Shown here in pieces: positions 7,886 to 15,767 of a stretch of DNA of 23,967 nucleotides (positions within the stretch are counted from its first letter, which is position 1; every line of letters starts with the position of its first letter). The notes under the pieces were generated by a model, which was not told where the DNA came from, did not search any database, and was given only the letters and a program-made list of their open reading frames with translations. This stretch comes from Bacteroidales bacterium (GTDB lineage: Bacteria > Bacteroidota > Bacteroidia > Bacteroidales > Bacteroidaceae): positions 1 to 23,967 of the forward strand of contig SFPF01000029.1 of the NCBI GenBank assembly GCA_004552155.1, in the 5' to 3' direction. A program made the position numbers and the translations under genes.

Positions 7886-8803
7886 TTACTTGCCTACTTT
7901 GTTCATTATTCCCACGCAAAGGCTGCGGTATTTCGTCTCGGCATCGTCGGCACGCGAGGAGAGCACCACGGGGCACTGCGGCCCTTTGAGCATACCGGCC
8001 ATCTTGGCACCGGCGAAGAGGGGCAGCACTTTGTAGAGCAGGTTGCCGGCTTCGATGTCGGGCAGGATAAGGCCGTCGGCACTGCCGGCGATGGGCGAGC
8101 TGATGCCTTTGGTGGCGAGGGCGGCGGCGTCGCAGGAGGTGCGGAAATCGAGCGGGCCGCTCACAATGGCACGCCCCCACTCTCCCCTTGCAGCGCGGTC
8201 GGCAATCTCGGCATAGCCCATGGTGTGGGGAAACTTTTCGCTCGCCGTTTCGGCGCAGTGGATCAGAGCAATGCGCGGCTCCTCGATGCCGAAAGCGTGG
8301 CAGGTCTCAATCATGTAAGCCACCTGCTGCACGCGCTGCTCGTGGGTAGGGTAAGGAATGACGGCGGCATCTGAGAAGAAGAGCAGGCGCGGGTAGCCGG
8401 GCAATTCGGCGGCGGCGATGTGCGTGAGCAATCTGCCGCGCGGCAGTATGCCCTCCTCCTTGTTGAGCACGGCGCGGAGGAGCGTGTCGGTGTGGATAAG
8501 CCCCTTCATCAGCAGGTCTGCCTCGCCGCGCCGGGCCATAGCCACGGCGGCGCGGGCGGCGGCTTCGTCGCTGTCGGCAGGAATGATGTGGAAGAAGGGA
8601 TTAGCCGTTACCTCGCCGGGCAAGTTTTTAAGATTAAAGTTTTCCGGAATAAAAAGCCAAGGCTCAATAAAACCTTCGGCTGTACCGCGCATGAGGGCCT
8701 CGAGTGTGGCGCGGTCGGTGCCGCACACCACTGCCACGCGCCACCGACGCCCCTTGGCTTTAAGCGAGGCGGTGAGCGCGGCGAAATTCAAAACGGGTTG
8801 CAT
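7886..8803 (-). CDS. ptb: Phosphate butyryltransferase
   Basis: Transfers the butyryl group of butyryl-CoA to phosphate, giving butyryl phosphate for butyrate kinase encoded next door. The 305-residue protein belongs to the phosphate acetyl/butyryltransferase family: EADLLMKGLIHTDTLLRAVL near 110-130, and in the C-terminal half SGPLDFRTSCDAAA and ILPDIEAGNLLYK, both characteristic. The start at 8803 (MQPVLNFAAL) is preferred over the upstream ATG at 8851, which lies on the -7 promoter element side and would add an untypical leader peptide. It is preceded by a consensus promoter at 8835-8866. With buk it forms a two-gene operon for butyrate formation or use. Confidence 0.94.
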   Translation of the reverse strand: MQPVLNFAALTASLKAKGRRWRVAVVCGTDRATLEALMRGTAEGFIEPWLFIPENFNLKNLPGEVTANPFFHIIPADSDEAAARAAVAMARRGEADLLMKGLIHTDTLLRAVLNKEEGILPRGRLLTHIAAAELPGYPRLLFFSDAAVIPYPTHEQRVQQVAYMIETCHAFGIEEPRIALIHCAETASEKFPHTMGYAEIADRAARGEWGRAIVSGPLDFRTSCDAAALATKGISSPIAGSADGLILPDIEAGNLLYKVLPLFAGAKMAGMLKGPQCPVVLSSRADDAETKYRSLCVGIMNKVGK

Positions 8804-8834
8804 AAAAATAAAGGGAGGGGAAATAAATCTCTTG

Positions 8835-8866
8835 CAAAGATAGTGCGCCAAAATATTCTCTCCAAA
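8835..8866 (-). promoter_or_regulatory. Bacteroidetes-type promoter of ptb-buk
   Basis: On the minus strand TTTG (8863-8866), exactly 20 bases, then TATCTTTG (8835-8842) match the consensus TTTG-N19-21-TAnnTTTG. The predicted transcript starts about 25 bases before the ptb ATG. The -33 TTTG is the tail of the T run of the preceding terminator. Confidence 0.8.
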
Positions 8867-8898
8867 AAAAATTGCGCATTCCTATAAGAAATGCGCAA
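8863..8898 (-). terminator. Rho-independent terminator of the sir2-carrier-pepP unit
   Basis: TTGCGCATT (8872-8880) and AATGCGCAA (8890-8898) form a stem that can extend inward to about 11 pairs, with eight T residues following on the minus strand. It lies about 40 bases beyond the aminopeptidase stop and abuts the ptb promoter. Confidence 0.85.
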
Positions 8899-8938
8899 AA
8901 ATGGAAACAAATCATGCTTATTTTGCTAAAAGCGGAGG

Positions 8939-10783
8939 CTAAATATGCCTCGTGGCTGCTTCGAGCCACGCCTTGTCCACGCTATTTGCGAGGAGGGGCA
9001 GCAGGGCGGCGCGCACGCGGTCGTGGTAGGCGTTGAGCCAGGCGATTTCCTCGCCCGTAAGCAACTCTTTCGCCACGGGGCGCAAGTCGATGGGGCAAAG
9101 CGTAAGCGTTTCGAAGGCGAGAAACTTGCCGAAATCGGTTGCGCCGTCCTCATGGGCGAGCAGCACGTTTTCGATGCGCACGCCAAAGCGGTCGCTCACA
9201 TAAATGCCCGGCTCGTCGGTCACGGTCATGCCGTTGGCAAAGGGCACGAGGGTGCAGGCGCGGCAGTTCTTGCGTATCTGGTGCGGACCTTCGTGCACGC
9301 CGAGGTAGGTGCCTACGCCGTGACCAGTGCCGTGGCCGAAGTCGTAGCCGCGCTGCCACATGCCGTAGCGGGCGGCGAGGTCGAGTTCCAGGCCCGTAGT
9401 GCCTTCGGGAAAGCGGGCGCGGGCAAGGTTGATGTGTCCTTTAAGCACGAGGGTGTACACGCGGCGTTCCTCTTCGGTGAGCGGACCGAGGGCGACGGTG
9501 CGCGTGATGTCGGTAGTGCCGCAGTCGTAATGCGCTCCCGAGTCGAGTAGCAGCAGCCCGCGCGGCTCGAGCCGAGCCGCCGTCTCTTCGGTCGCCTCGT
9601 AGTGCACGATAGCACCGTGCGCCGCATAGCCTGCAATCGTGGGAAAACTAAGACCCTTGAAACCGGGCTGCTCGGCACGCAGGGCGGTGAGTTTTTTATC
9701 GATAGTTACTTCTGTCTGCAAACCTTTCGGCACTTCTTCGTCCAACCAGCGCAGAAACTGCACCATGGCCGCGCCGTCGCGCAGCATCGCCGCGCGCATG
9801 CCCTCACGTTCTGCTTCCGTCTTCACGGCACGCAGGGGCGGCACGGGCGAGGGAATGACTTCGAGGCGTACGTCGTCCGTCGCTTCGGCTGCCTGCTCGA
9901 AGGCTTCGAGTTGCTCCATATTGACTGATGCGGGCAAATAGACGCAGGTCTCTCCCACCCTGCCGGTGCGCAGTTCGCGCGCCACGTATTGCCAGGCCTT
10001 GTAATCATCGACGGCAACGCCCTCGCGGGTGAGATAGGCACGCACCTCTTCGGTGATTTTATGGCGGTCGGTGAAGAGCGTGGCGGCATCGTCGGTCACC
10101 AAGAGGTAGGCGAGAAAGAGCGGGTTGAAGTCGATGTCGCCGCCGCGCAGGTTGAGCGTCCATGCGATTTCGGAAAGGTCGTTCATCAAGAAGAGCCTTT
10201 TCTCCTCGCCCGACGCTGCGGGCAGGGCTGCGCGCACGGCCTGCAACTTGGCATGCGCCGAGAGGCCGGCATATTCTTCCGGGAATAAAGAGAGAAGCGT
10301 GCGCGGCATGTCGGGGCGGTCGCGCCAAAGGTAGTCGAAGGGGTCGTTATCACTGGCACGCACGGCAATCCTTTCCGACAGGCCGGCAAAGAGGCTGTCG
10401 AACAGTTCTTTGCTCATGCACTCGCCGCAAAAGCCTACCGCCCCGCCTTCGCCGAGGGTTGCCTCGAGCCACTGCGCCACATCGGGCGTGCCGGGCATGC
10501 CCTCGCGCATCAATTCTATGCCGGTGCCTGCCAACTGTTCCTCGGCTTGCAAGAAATAGCGCGAGTCGGTCCAAAGCGCAGCCTTTTCCATAGTGACGAC
10601 TGCCAGTCCCGCCGACCCGGTGAAGCCCGTGAGCCATTCGCGCGTCTGCCAGCGAAACGGCAGGTACTCGCTGTTGTGGGGGTCGAGCGTGGGCACCACG
10701 TAAGCGTTCAGCCGCTCGCCGCGCAGCCAACGCCGCAAAGCATTGACGCGCTCTTTGTAATCGGAGGATTTAAGATGAGACAT
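8939..10783 (-). CDS. Xaa-Pro aminopeptidase (M24B, long aminopeptidase P type)
   Basis: Metallopeptidase that removes an N-terminal residue preceding proline; probably cytoplasmic, as no signal peptide is seen. The 614-residue protein has the three-domain layout of the long aminopeptidase P group: two creatinase-like N-terminal domains, a pita-bread catalytic domain and a C-terminal M24 tail. The metal ligands are all visible: Asp414 and Asp425 in LLDSGAHYDCGTTDITRT, His near 488 in HGTGHGVG, Glu near 523 in TDEPGIYV and Glu near 536 in GVRIEN. I chose ATG 10783 (MSHLKSSDYK); an in-frame ATG six codons upstream (10801) is possible. It is the last gene of the sir2-carrier-aminopeptidase run, 54 bases after the carrier gene, and is followed by a terminator. 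Confidence 0.93.
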   Translation of the reverse strand: MSHLKSSDYKERVNALRRWLRGERLNAYVVPTLDPHNSEYLPFRWQTREWLTGFTGSAGLAVVTMEKAALWTDSRYFLQAEEQLAGTGIELMREGMPGTPDVAQWLEATLGEGGAVGFCGECMSKELFDSLFAGLSERIAVRASDNDPFDYLWRDRPDMPRTLLSLFPEEYAGLSAHAKLQAVRAALPAASGEEKRLFLMNDLSEIAWTLNLRGGDIDFNPLFLAYLLVTDDAATLFTDRHKITEEVRAYLTREGVAVDDYKAWQYVARELRTGRVGETCVYLPASVNMEQLEAFEQAAEATDDVRLEVIPSPVPPLRAVKTEAEREGMRAAMLRDGAAMVQFLRWLDEEVPKGLQTEVTIDKKLTALRAEQPGFKGLSFPTIAGYAAHGAIVHYEATEETAARLEPRGLLLLDSGAHYDCGTTDITRTVALGPLTEEERRVYTLVLKGHINLARARFPEGTTGLELDLAARYGMWQRGYDFGHGTGHGVGTYLGVHEGPHQIRKNCRACTLVPFANGMTVTDEPGIYVSDRFGVRIENVLLAHEDGATDFGKFLAFETLTLCPIDLRPVAKELLTGEEIAWLNAYHDRVRAALLPLLANSVDKAWLEAATRHI

Positions 10784-10837
10784 ATTTATCTTATTTATCA
10801 TCAGAATAATTTATATTATATCTATCCCCTATATCGC

Positions 10838-12505
10838 TCACGCGAACCACAGCATCACGATAATCTGGGCAATGATGACGCGCAGGAACATGCAGAGCGG
10901 GTAGACGGTGGCGTAGGCCACGGAAGCCTTGTCGCCGGGGAGCGTGTCGTTCACGTAGTTGAGGGCAATGGGGTTGGCCATCGCGCCGCAGAGCATGCCG
11001 GCGGTAGTGGCAAAGCTTTTCTTGCCCCAATGGACGGACACGAAACTCATCAGCACCACGGGCAGCAGCGTGATGGCAAACGCAAAACCAATCCACATGA
11101 GCGAGGCGGGGCGCGCCACGGTGGCGAGGAAGTCGCGCCCTGCGTCCAGACCGAGGCAGGCGAGGTACATGGAAAGCCCCAGGGAGCGCAGCATGAGGTT
11201 GGCGCTCGTGGTGGTATATGCCACCATGTGGAAGCGCGGGCCGTAGGCGCCGATGAGGATGCCCATCACGATCGGGCCGCCGGCAAGGCCGAGGCGCACG
11301 GGATAGCTCATGCCGGGCACGAAGAAGGGCACGCTGCCGAGCAGCAGGCCGAGGACGATGCCGATGAAGATGGTCACCATGTTCGGTTCGTCAAGCGTCT
11401 TGACGGTGTTGCCCAGTTCTGCCGCCACGCGGGCGATGCTCTCCGTTTCACCTACCACGGTGACGCGGTCGCCCATGCGCAGCGTGAGGTCGGGCGTAGC
11501 CACAAGCTGTATGCCGGCGCGCTGCACGCGGCTCACGTTGACGCCGTAGCGGTTGCGCAGGTGGAGGCTGCCGAGGTGCTTGCCGTTGATTTCGTGGCGC
11601 GTGATCAGGATGCGCTCCGACACGAGCGTGGCATCGAGCGCGTTCCAGTCCACATCGTTGGCGTTCCAGTTGGTCTCGTCGCGGCGGCCGAAGAGAATGG
11701 TGAGCGTCTGGACGAACTTCTTCTTGGTGATGACAAGGAGGCGGTCGCCGTCTTCGATGCGCGTTTCGGAGTTGGGGAGAATGACCTTACCCTGCCGCCA
11801 AAGGCGCGATACGACAAATTTGGAGTCGTCCACGCCGCTGCCGCTAAGGTCGTGGAGCGTTTGATGGAACACGGCGGGGTTGCACACGGTGAAGGAGGCA
11901 ATGAAAGCTTCGTCGTTGCTCTCTGCGTCGCGGACTGAGGCGGCGCGGCGCTGCAGCCGCCCCTTCACGAGGATAAGGGCGATAATCACGCCTATCATGC
12001 CGATGGGATAGGTCACGGCGCAGCCGAGGGCGGCGGCGTTGGAGGGCTGGCCGAGTTGCTTGAGCGTCTGCTGTGCCGCACCGAGGGCGGGCGTGTTGGT
12101 GGTTGCGCCGCAAAGCACGCCCATCATGTCGGGCAAGGGCATATAGCCGAGCAGGGCGGCGAGGAGTGCCATGACGGTGCCGAGCCCCACCACGCCGAGG
12201 GCGAGCAGGTTGAGCTGTGCGCCGCCCGTGAGGAAGGTGCTCATAAAGCCGGGCCCCACTTGCAGACCGAGGGTGTAGACAAATAATATAAGTCCGAAGC
12301 TTTCGGCGTAGCTCAGCATCTGCGCATCGAGCTGCAAGCCTAATGCGCCGAAGAGTATGCCGATGAAGAAGACATAGGTCACGCCGAGGCTGATACCGCG
12401 AAAGCGCAGCTTGCCGAGCGCGAGGCCGAGGGCGCAGATGAGGCAGATAATCACCACCGCCTGCACGGGCGTGTGCTGCCAAAGGGTTTCGTAAAGCCAG
12501 TTCAT
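10838..12505 (-). CDS. AspT/YidE-YbjL family putative transporter with two TrkA-C domains
   Basis: Inner-membrane carrier of the aspartate:alanine exchanger (AAE) superfamily; the substrate is unknown for most members. The 555-residue protein has two homologous membrane halves of about five segments each, marked by GLQVGPGF and GATTNTPALGAA in the first and LGLDAGRDF and CGAMANPIALNY in the second. Between them is a cytoplasmic region (about 210-370) with two TrkA-C/RCK_C domains (EDGDRLLVITKKK and RMGDRVTVVGE), thought to bind a regulatory ligand. Length and order fit the family. Its ATG overlaps the sir2 stop in an ATGA arrangement, so the two are likely co-translated. No evidence here favours aspartate/alanine over other acids. 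Confidence 0.9.
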   Translation of the reverse strand: MNWLYETLWQHTPVQAVVIICLICALGLALGKLRFRGISLGVTYVFFIGILFGALGLQLDAQMLSYAESFGLILFVYTLGLQVGPGFMSTFLTGGAQLNLLALGVVGLGTVMALLAALLGYMPLPDMMGVLCGATTNTPALGAAQQTLKQLGQPSNAAALGCAVTYPIGMIGVIIALILVKGRLQRRAASVRDAESNDEAFIASFTVCNPAVFHQTLHDLSGSGVDDSKFVVSRLWRQGKVILPNSETRIEDGDRLLVITKKKFVQTLTILFGRRDETNWNANDVDWNALDATLVSERILITRHEINGKHLGSLHLRNRYGVNVSRVQRAGIQLVATPDLTLRMGDRVTVVGETESIARVAAELGNTVKTLDEPNMVTIFIGIVLGLLLGSVPFFVPGMSYPVRLGLAGGPIVMGILIGAYGPRFHMVAYTTTSANLMLRSLGLSMYLACLGLDAGRDFLATVARPASLMWIGFAFAITLLPVVLMSFVSVHWGKKSFATTAGMLCGAMANPIALNYVNDTLPGDKASVAYATVYPLCMFLRVIIAQIIVMLWFA

Positions 12506-13146
12506 CTTAATAATAAGTCTTGCAGCGTTTTCATTCCGCGCGAGGCGATGTCTTGGATAACGTGCACCTGCCTATGCGACGGCACGTGCACTTCCTTCGG
12601 GTCGATGAGGTAGACGGGACAGTCGGCAGGTGCGTAGCGCACGAGGCCGGCGGCGGGGTAGACATTGAGCGAACTGCCCACGATGACGAAGATATCGGCA
12701 CTGGCGGTCTCTTCGGCGGCTGCTTCAAGATTGGGCACGGCTTCGCCGAACCACACTATCCACGGGCGCAGCAGCGAACCGTCGCCGGCACGCTCGCCGT
12801 GGTGCACGGCGATGCGCTCGCGCGTGAGCGTTTCCTGGTAGCGCGGGTCGTCGGGGTCGGCAGCACGCTCGTGCAGGTCGTCCACGTTTTGCGTCACGAC
12901 CGTCACGTCGAACTGCCTTTCCAACTCCGCAAGAATGCGGTGCGCGTCATTGGGCTGCGCGGCAATCAGCTGCGCGCGCAGTCCGTTGTAAAAGTCGGTT
13001 ACTAAATCGGGATTTTCGTGCCAGCCTTCGGGCGTGGCAACTTTTTCTACGGGATATTTCTCCCAAAGTCCGCCGGAGTCTCGAAAGGTCTCAAAACCGC
13101 TCTCGGCACTGATGCCGGCACCGGTGAGGACAACAAGTTTCTTCAT
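12502..13146 (-). CDS. Sir2-family NAD-dependent deacylase lacking the catalytic-histidine segment
   Basis: Sirtuins remove acetyl or other acyl groups from lysine using NAD. The 214-residue protein shows GAGISAESGFETFRD (9-23) and TQNVDDLHERA (85-95) of the NAD fold, then LRPWIVWFGEAVP and VGSSLNVYPAAGL near the C-terminus. The segment that should follow TQNVDxLHERA, ending in HLHGEL with the catalytic histidine, is absent: the sequence jumps from HERA to ADPDDPRYQ at about 12862, still in frame. About 17-20 residues appear to be missing, so the protein as read should be inactive or abnormal. The start at 13146 (MKKLVVLTGAG) is the usual N-terminus; ATG 13167 adds seven untypical residues. 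The stop overlaps the carrier start. Confidence 0.85.
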   Translation of the reverse strand: MKKLVVLTGAGISAESGFETFRDSGGLWEKYPVEKVATPEGWHENPDLVTDFYNGLRAQLIAAQPNDAHRILAELERQFDVTVVTQNVDDLHERAADPDDPRYQETLTRERIAVHHGERAGDGSLLRPWIVWFGEAVPNLEAAAEETASADIFVIVGSSLNVYPAAGLVRYAPADCPVYLIDPKEVHVPSHRQVHVIQDIASRGMKTLQDLLLR

Positions 13147-13387
13147 AGCAACAGGGGCGCATGGCAAGCGCCCGGCGTTAAGGTTTTTATTGGAGTTGAT
13201 GATGACAATGGCATGGATATGCGCTTATCATACGGCGAAGTTAGCAAAAATCAACGCTAACGGCACACAAACCGAGAATAAAGTTGTACTTTTGTGCGCG
13301 GAAAGTTCATTTTCTTTCTTTCAGCATACATATAATATATATATAGAATAGAATCAATAGTAAATAATATTCCCCACCATCAAACAA
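13147..13387. other. Divergent intergenic region between sir2 and the FKBP genes
   Basis: 241 bases, AT-rich toward the FKBP side. It holds a good plus-strand -7 element (13287-13294). For sir2 only a weak match (CGAAGTTA at 13236-13243, minus strand TAACTTCG) is visible. No gene is seen. Confidence 0.5.
13287..13294 (+). promoter_or_regulatory. Probable -7 element for the FKBP cluster
   Basis: TACTTTTG preceded by GTTG and followed by TG matches the Bacteroidetes -7 consensus TAnnTTTG. No TTTG stands at the right distance upstream. It would give a leader of roughly 85 bases before the first FKBP start. Confidence 0.55.
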
Positions 13388-13930
13388 ATGAAAGATTTTA
13401 GCTACGCGCTCGGTTTGGTAATCGGCCACAACCTGAAAGGCTCGGGCATCTCTGCCATCGACGCCCAGGAATTTGCCGCCGCCGTTAAAGACGTATTGGA
13501 AAACGCGCAGACACGCATCGACAGCCGCAAGGCACAGCAAATCGTAAACGAACGCCTCACGGCCATGCAGGAAGAAGCCGGCAGGGCAGCACGCGAAACG
13601 GGCGAGGCCTTCCTCGCCGACAACGCCAAGGTGCTCACAGAGGGCAGCGGCAAGCACCCCGCCGCCACCGACCGAGTGAAGTGCCACTACGAAGGCCGAC
13701 TTATCGACGGCACGGTATTCGACAGCAGTTACCGTCGCGGCGAACCTGCCACCTTCCCCCTCAACGGCGTTATAGCCGGCTGGACGGAAGGCTTGCAACT
13801 TATGGGCGAGGGCGCGAAGTTCCGCTTCTTCATTCCCTACAACCTTGCCTACGGCGCACGCGGCGCAGGCGAAAGCATCCCGCCTTATGCAGCCCTCGTG
13901 TTTGACGTTGAATTGATTGAAGTACAATAA
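13388..13930 (+). CDS. FKBP-type peptidyl-prolyl cis-trans isomerase 1 (short internal loss)
   Basis: Prolyl isomerase and folding factor. The 180-residue protein starts at ATG 13388 (MKDFSYALGL) and has no signal peptide, so it is probably cytoplasmic. Residues 1-80 form the helical FKBP N-terminal dimerisation-like region; 81-180 carry the FKBP fold with CHYEGRLIDGTVFDSS, GWTEGLQLM and IPYNLAYGARGAG, so most active-site aromatics are present. Compared with the third FKBP of this cluster, the junction at residue 81 (DNAK then VLTEGSG) lacks about 14 residues, the stretch that reads AEGVKVLPDGLQYR in the paralogue and forms the first strand of the fold. First of three tandem FKBP genes, 27 bases before the second. 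Confidence 0.93.
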   Translation: MKDFSYALGLVIGHNLKGSGISAIDAQEFAAAVKDVLENAQTRIDSRKAQQIVNERLTAMQEEAGRAARETGEAFLADNAKVLTEGSGKHPAATDRVKCHYEGRLIDGTVFDSSYRRGEPATFPLNGVIAGWTEGLQLMGEGAKFRFFIPYNLAYGARGAGESIPPYAALVFDVELIEVQ

Positions 13931-13957
13931 TATAAAATTATAAATCAAAAACAAGCA

Positions 13958-14818
13958 ATGAAAAAGATTTTTATGGCAACGCTCGTTGCCGCCACCACGC
14001 TCTTTACGGCCTGCCACAACAGCGCGCCGAAGGCTAACCTCAAAACCGATGTCGACACCGTGAGCTACGAAGCAGGCATCGTGATGTCGCCGGGCGACCA
14101 GCTCGCAGGCTATCTCGCACAAAGCGGCAGCGACTCTGCCAGCGTTGATGAGTTCCTCAAAGGCCTCCGCGCCGGCATCGAAGCCGCAGGCGACAAGAAG
14201 AAGATGGCTTACTACATGGGCCTGATGCAGGGCTTGCAGACCAAGTCGCAGATGCTCCCCGGCATCGAAAGCCAAATCTTCGCAGGCGACTCTACAAAGA
14301 AAATCAACATCAAGAACTTCCTCGCCGGCTACGCTGCCGCCATCAACGGCAATATCGAATTGCAGCGCGACGGCAAGGCCGTGGACAGAGAGGCTGCCAA
14401 CAAGCACTTGATGGACTATATGTTCAGCAAGCAGAAAAAGGAGTCGGAAGAATTCCTCGCAGCAAAGAAGAAGGAAGAAGGCGTTAAGGAACTCAACGGC
14501 GGCGTGCTCTACAAAGTGCTCAAAGCCGGCGAGGGCGACAAGAAGCCTGCCGCTACCGACTCTGTCATCGTGAAGTATGAAGGCCGCCTGGCCGACGGCA
14601 CCGTTTTCGACAGCAGCGAACACGCCCCCGAGGGCACGGCTACGCTCAGCCTGCAGTACATGATTGAGGGCTGGAAGATCGCCCTGCCCGAAATGACGGT
14701 GGGCAGCGAGTGGGAGCTTTACATCCCCGCAGAACTCGGTTACGGCGAGCGCGGCACGGGTCCCATTCCTCCCTACTCTGCTCTTATCTTCAAGGTGACG
14801 CTCGTTGGAATTAAATAA
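13958..14818 (+). CDS. FKBP-type peptidyl-prolyl isomerase 2, lipoprotein
   Basis: Envelope prolyl isomerase. The 286-residue precursor begins with a lipoprotein signal (MKKIFMATLVAATTLFTAC, Cys19), so it should be anchored in the envelope. Residues about 28-170 are a helical N-terminal domain of FkpA/Mip type; the FKBP domain spans about 185-286 with VKYEGRLADGTVFDSS, IEGWKIALPEM, WELYIPAELGYG and PPYSALIFKV. This copy has all segments of the fold, making it the intact member of the trio and a useful reference for the gaps in its neighbours. An insertion-like EHAPEGTATL replaces the usual basic loop after FDSS. It lies 17 bases upstream of the third copy; all three are probably one transcript. 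Confidence 0.95.
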   Translation: MKKIFMATLVAATTLFTACHNSAPKANLKTDVDTVSYEAGIVMSPGDQLAGYLAQSGSDSASVDEFLKGLRAGIEAAGDKKKMAYYMGLMQGLQTKSQMLPGIESQIFAGDSTKKINIKNFLAGYAAAINGNIELQRDGKAVDREAANKHLMDYMFSKQKKESEEFLAAKKKEEGVKELNGGVLYKVLKAGEGDKKPAATDSVIVKYEGRLADGTVFDSSEHAPEGTATLSLQYMIEGWKIALPEMTVGSEWELYIPAELGYGERGTGPIPPYSALIFKVTLVGIK

Positions 14819-14835
14819 AACTCTGCTATAAAAAC

Positions 14836-15660
14836 ATGAAACTTAAAACTATTCTTATCATCGGCTTGGCTGCAATGACTTGCGCCACCTCCGTTTCGGC
14901 ACGTGCCCGAAAGAAGAAGCCCACTATGGCAGAAGTGCCCCAGAACCCTTACAAACCTGTCGACGGCAAGACGTTCAGCTATGCCTTCGGCGTGATGCAG
15001 GGCGAGGGCTTGCGCAACTACCTTATCCAGCGCGAGGGCGTTGACTCGCTCTATATCTCTGAGGCCGTGAAAGGCTTGAATGCCGAGTATTCGGAAGAAG
15101 AAGTCAAGAAATACCTTGCCTTCGCCGCCGGCTTGCGCATTGCTGAGATGAACCGCAAGAGCCTTCCGAGTTTCAACCAAAACGCTACGGGTAAGGCCGA
15201 CACCACTTATCTCGACCTCCCCGCCTTCCAAACCGCCCTCTCGCAGGTGCTGCTCAAAGAGCCTACGGCCCTCACGCCCGACTCTGCGCAGAAGGTTGTG
15301 GAGCAGCAGGCTAACTACCAGCAGGAAAACTATCGCCTCAACAACATCGAATGGCTGAAGCGCAACGCAAAGGCCGAAGGCGTAAAGGTGTTGCCCGACG
15401 GCTTGCAGTACCGCGTGCTCACGCAGGGCACCGGCGTGGTAGCCACCGACACCACGGAGGTGGAGGTGGAATACGAGGGCAAGCTCATTGATGGCACGGT
15501 GTTCGACAGCAGCTACAAGCGCGGCAAGCCCGCCACGTTCCGCCCCGACCAAGTAATCCAGGGTTGGAAAGAAGCCTTGACCATGATGCCCGAGGGGTCT
15601 AAGTGGGAACTCTTCATTAAGGTGAAACTGCCCGAGGCCAAAGAGGCCGAAAAGAAATAA
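14836..15660 (+). CDS. FKBP-type peptidyl-prolyl isomerase 3, secreted, with shortened C-terminus
   Basis: 274-residue exported FKBP-family protein. A signal peptide (about 1-22, MKLKTILIIGLAAMTCATSV) is followed by a basic stretch (RARKKK), a helical N-terminal domain and an FKBP domain from about 181. The domain shows GLQYRVLTQGTG, VEYEGKLIDGTVFDSSYKRG and IQGWKEALTMMPEGSKWELFI, then passes straight to KVKLPEAKEAEKK. The stretch of about 22 residues present in copy 2 (PAELGYG through SALIF) is missing at residue 261/262 (base 15618), still in frame. That removes the tyrosine and hydrophobic residues of the second half of the active site, so isomerase activity is doubtful. Cys16 lies in the signal region but the lipobox is poor. 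Confidence 0.92.
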   Translation: MKLKTILIIGLAAMTCATSVSARARKKKPTMAEVPQNPYKPVDGKTFSYAFGVMQGEGLRNYLIQREGVDSLYISEAVKGLNAEYSEEEVKKYLAFAAGLRIAEMNRKSLPSFNQNATGKADTTYLDLPAFQTALSQVLLKEPTALTPDSAQKVVEQQANYQQENYRLNNIEWLKRNAKAEGVKVLPDGLQYRVLTQGTGVVATDTTEVEVEYEGKLIDGTVFDSSYKRGKPATFRPDQVIQGWKEALTMMPEGSKWELFIKVKLPEAKEAEKK

Positions 15661-15687
15661 GGCGGACTGACATACCATTTAACGTTT

Positions 15688-15728
15688 TACGCCCAACCGC
15701 TCTGCGCAATGCAGGACGGTTGGGCGTA
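15688..15728. terminator. Stem-loop between convergent FKBP and cys operons
   Basis: TACGCCCAACCG (15688-15699) and CGGTTGGGCGTA (15717-15728) form a perfect 12-base-pair stem with a 17-base loop, midway between the convergent FKBP-3 and cysN stops. T runs on either side are weak, but position and symmetry suit a bidirectional terminator. Confidence 0.8.
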
Positions 15729-15767
15729 ATTATGTTGCGGGGCGGCGTGTATCGCGCCGTATGATCC

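Noticed and set aside
7797..8180. N-terminal extension of butyrate kinase to a 480-residue protein.
   Set aside because: The added part is translated from the octamer array and the ptb 3' end in another frame; the family N-terminus MTILVINPGSTS begins at 7796.
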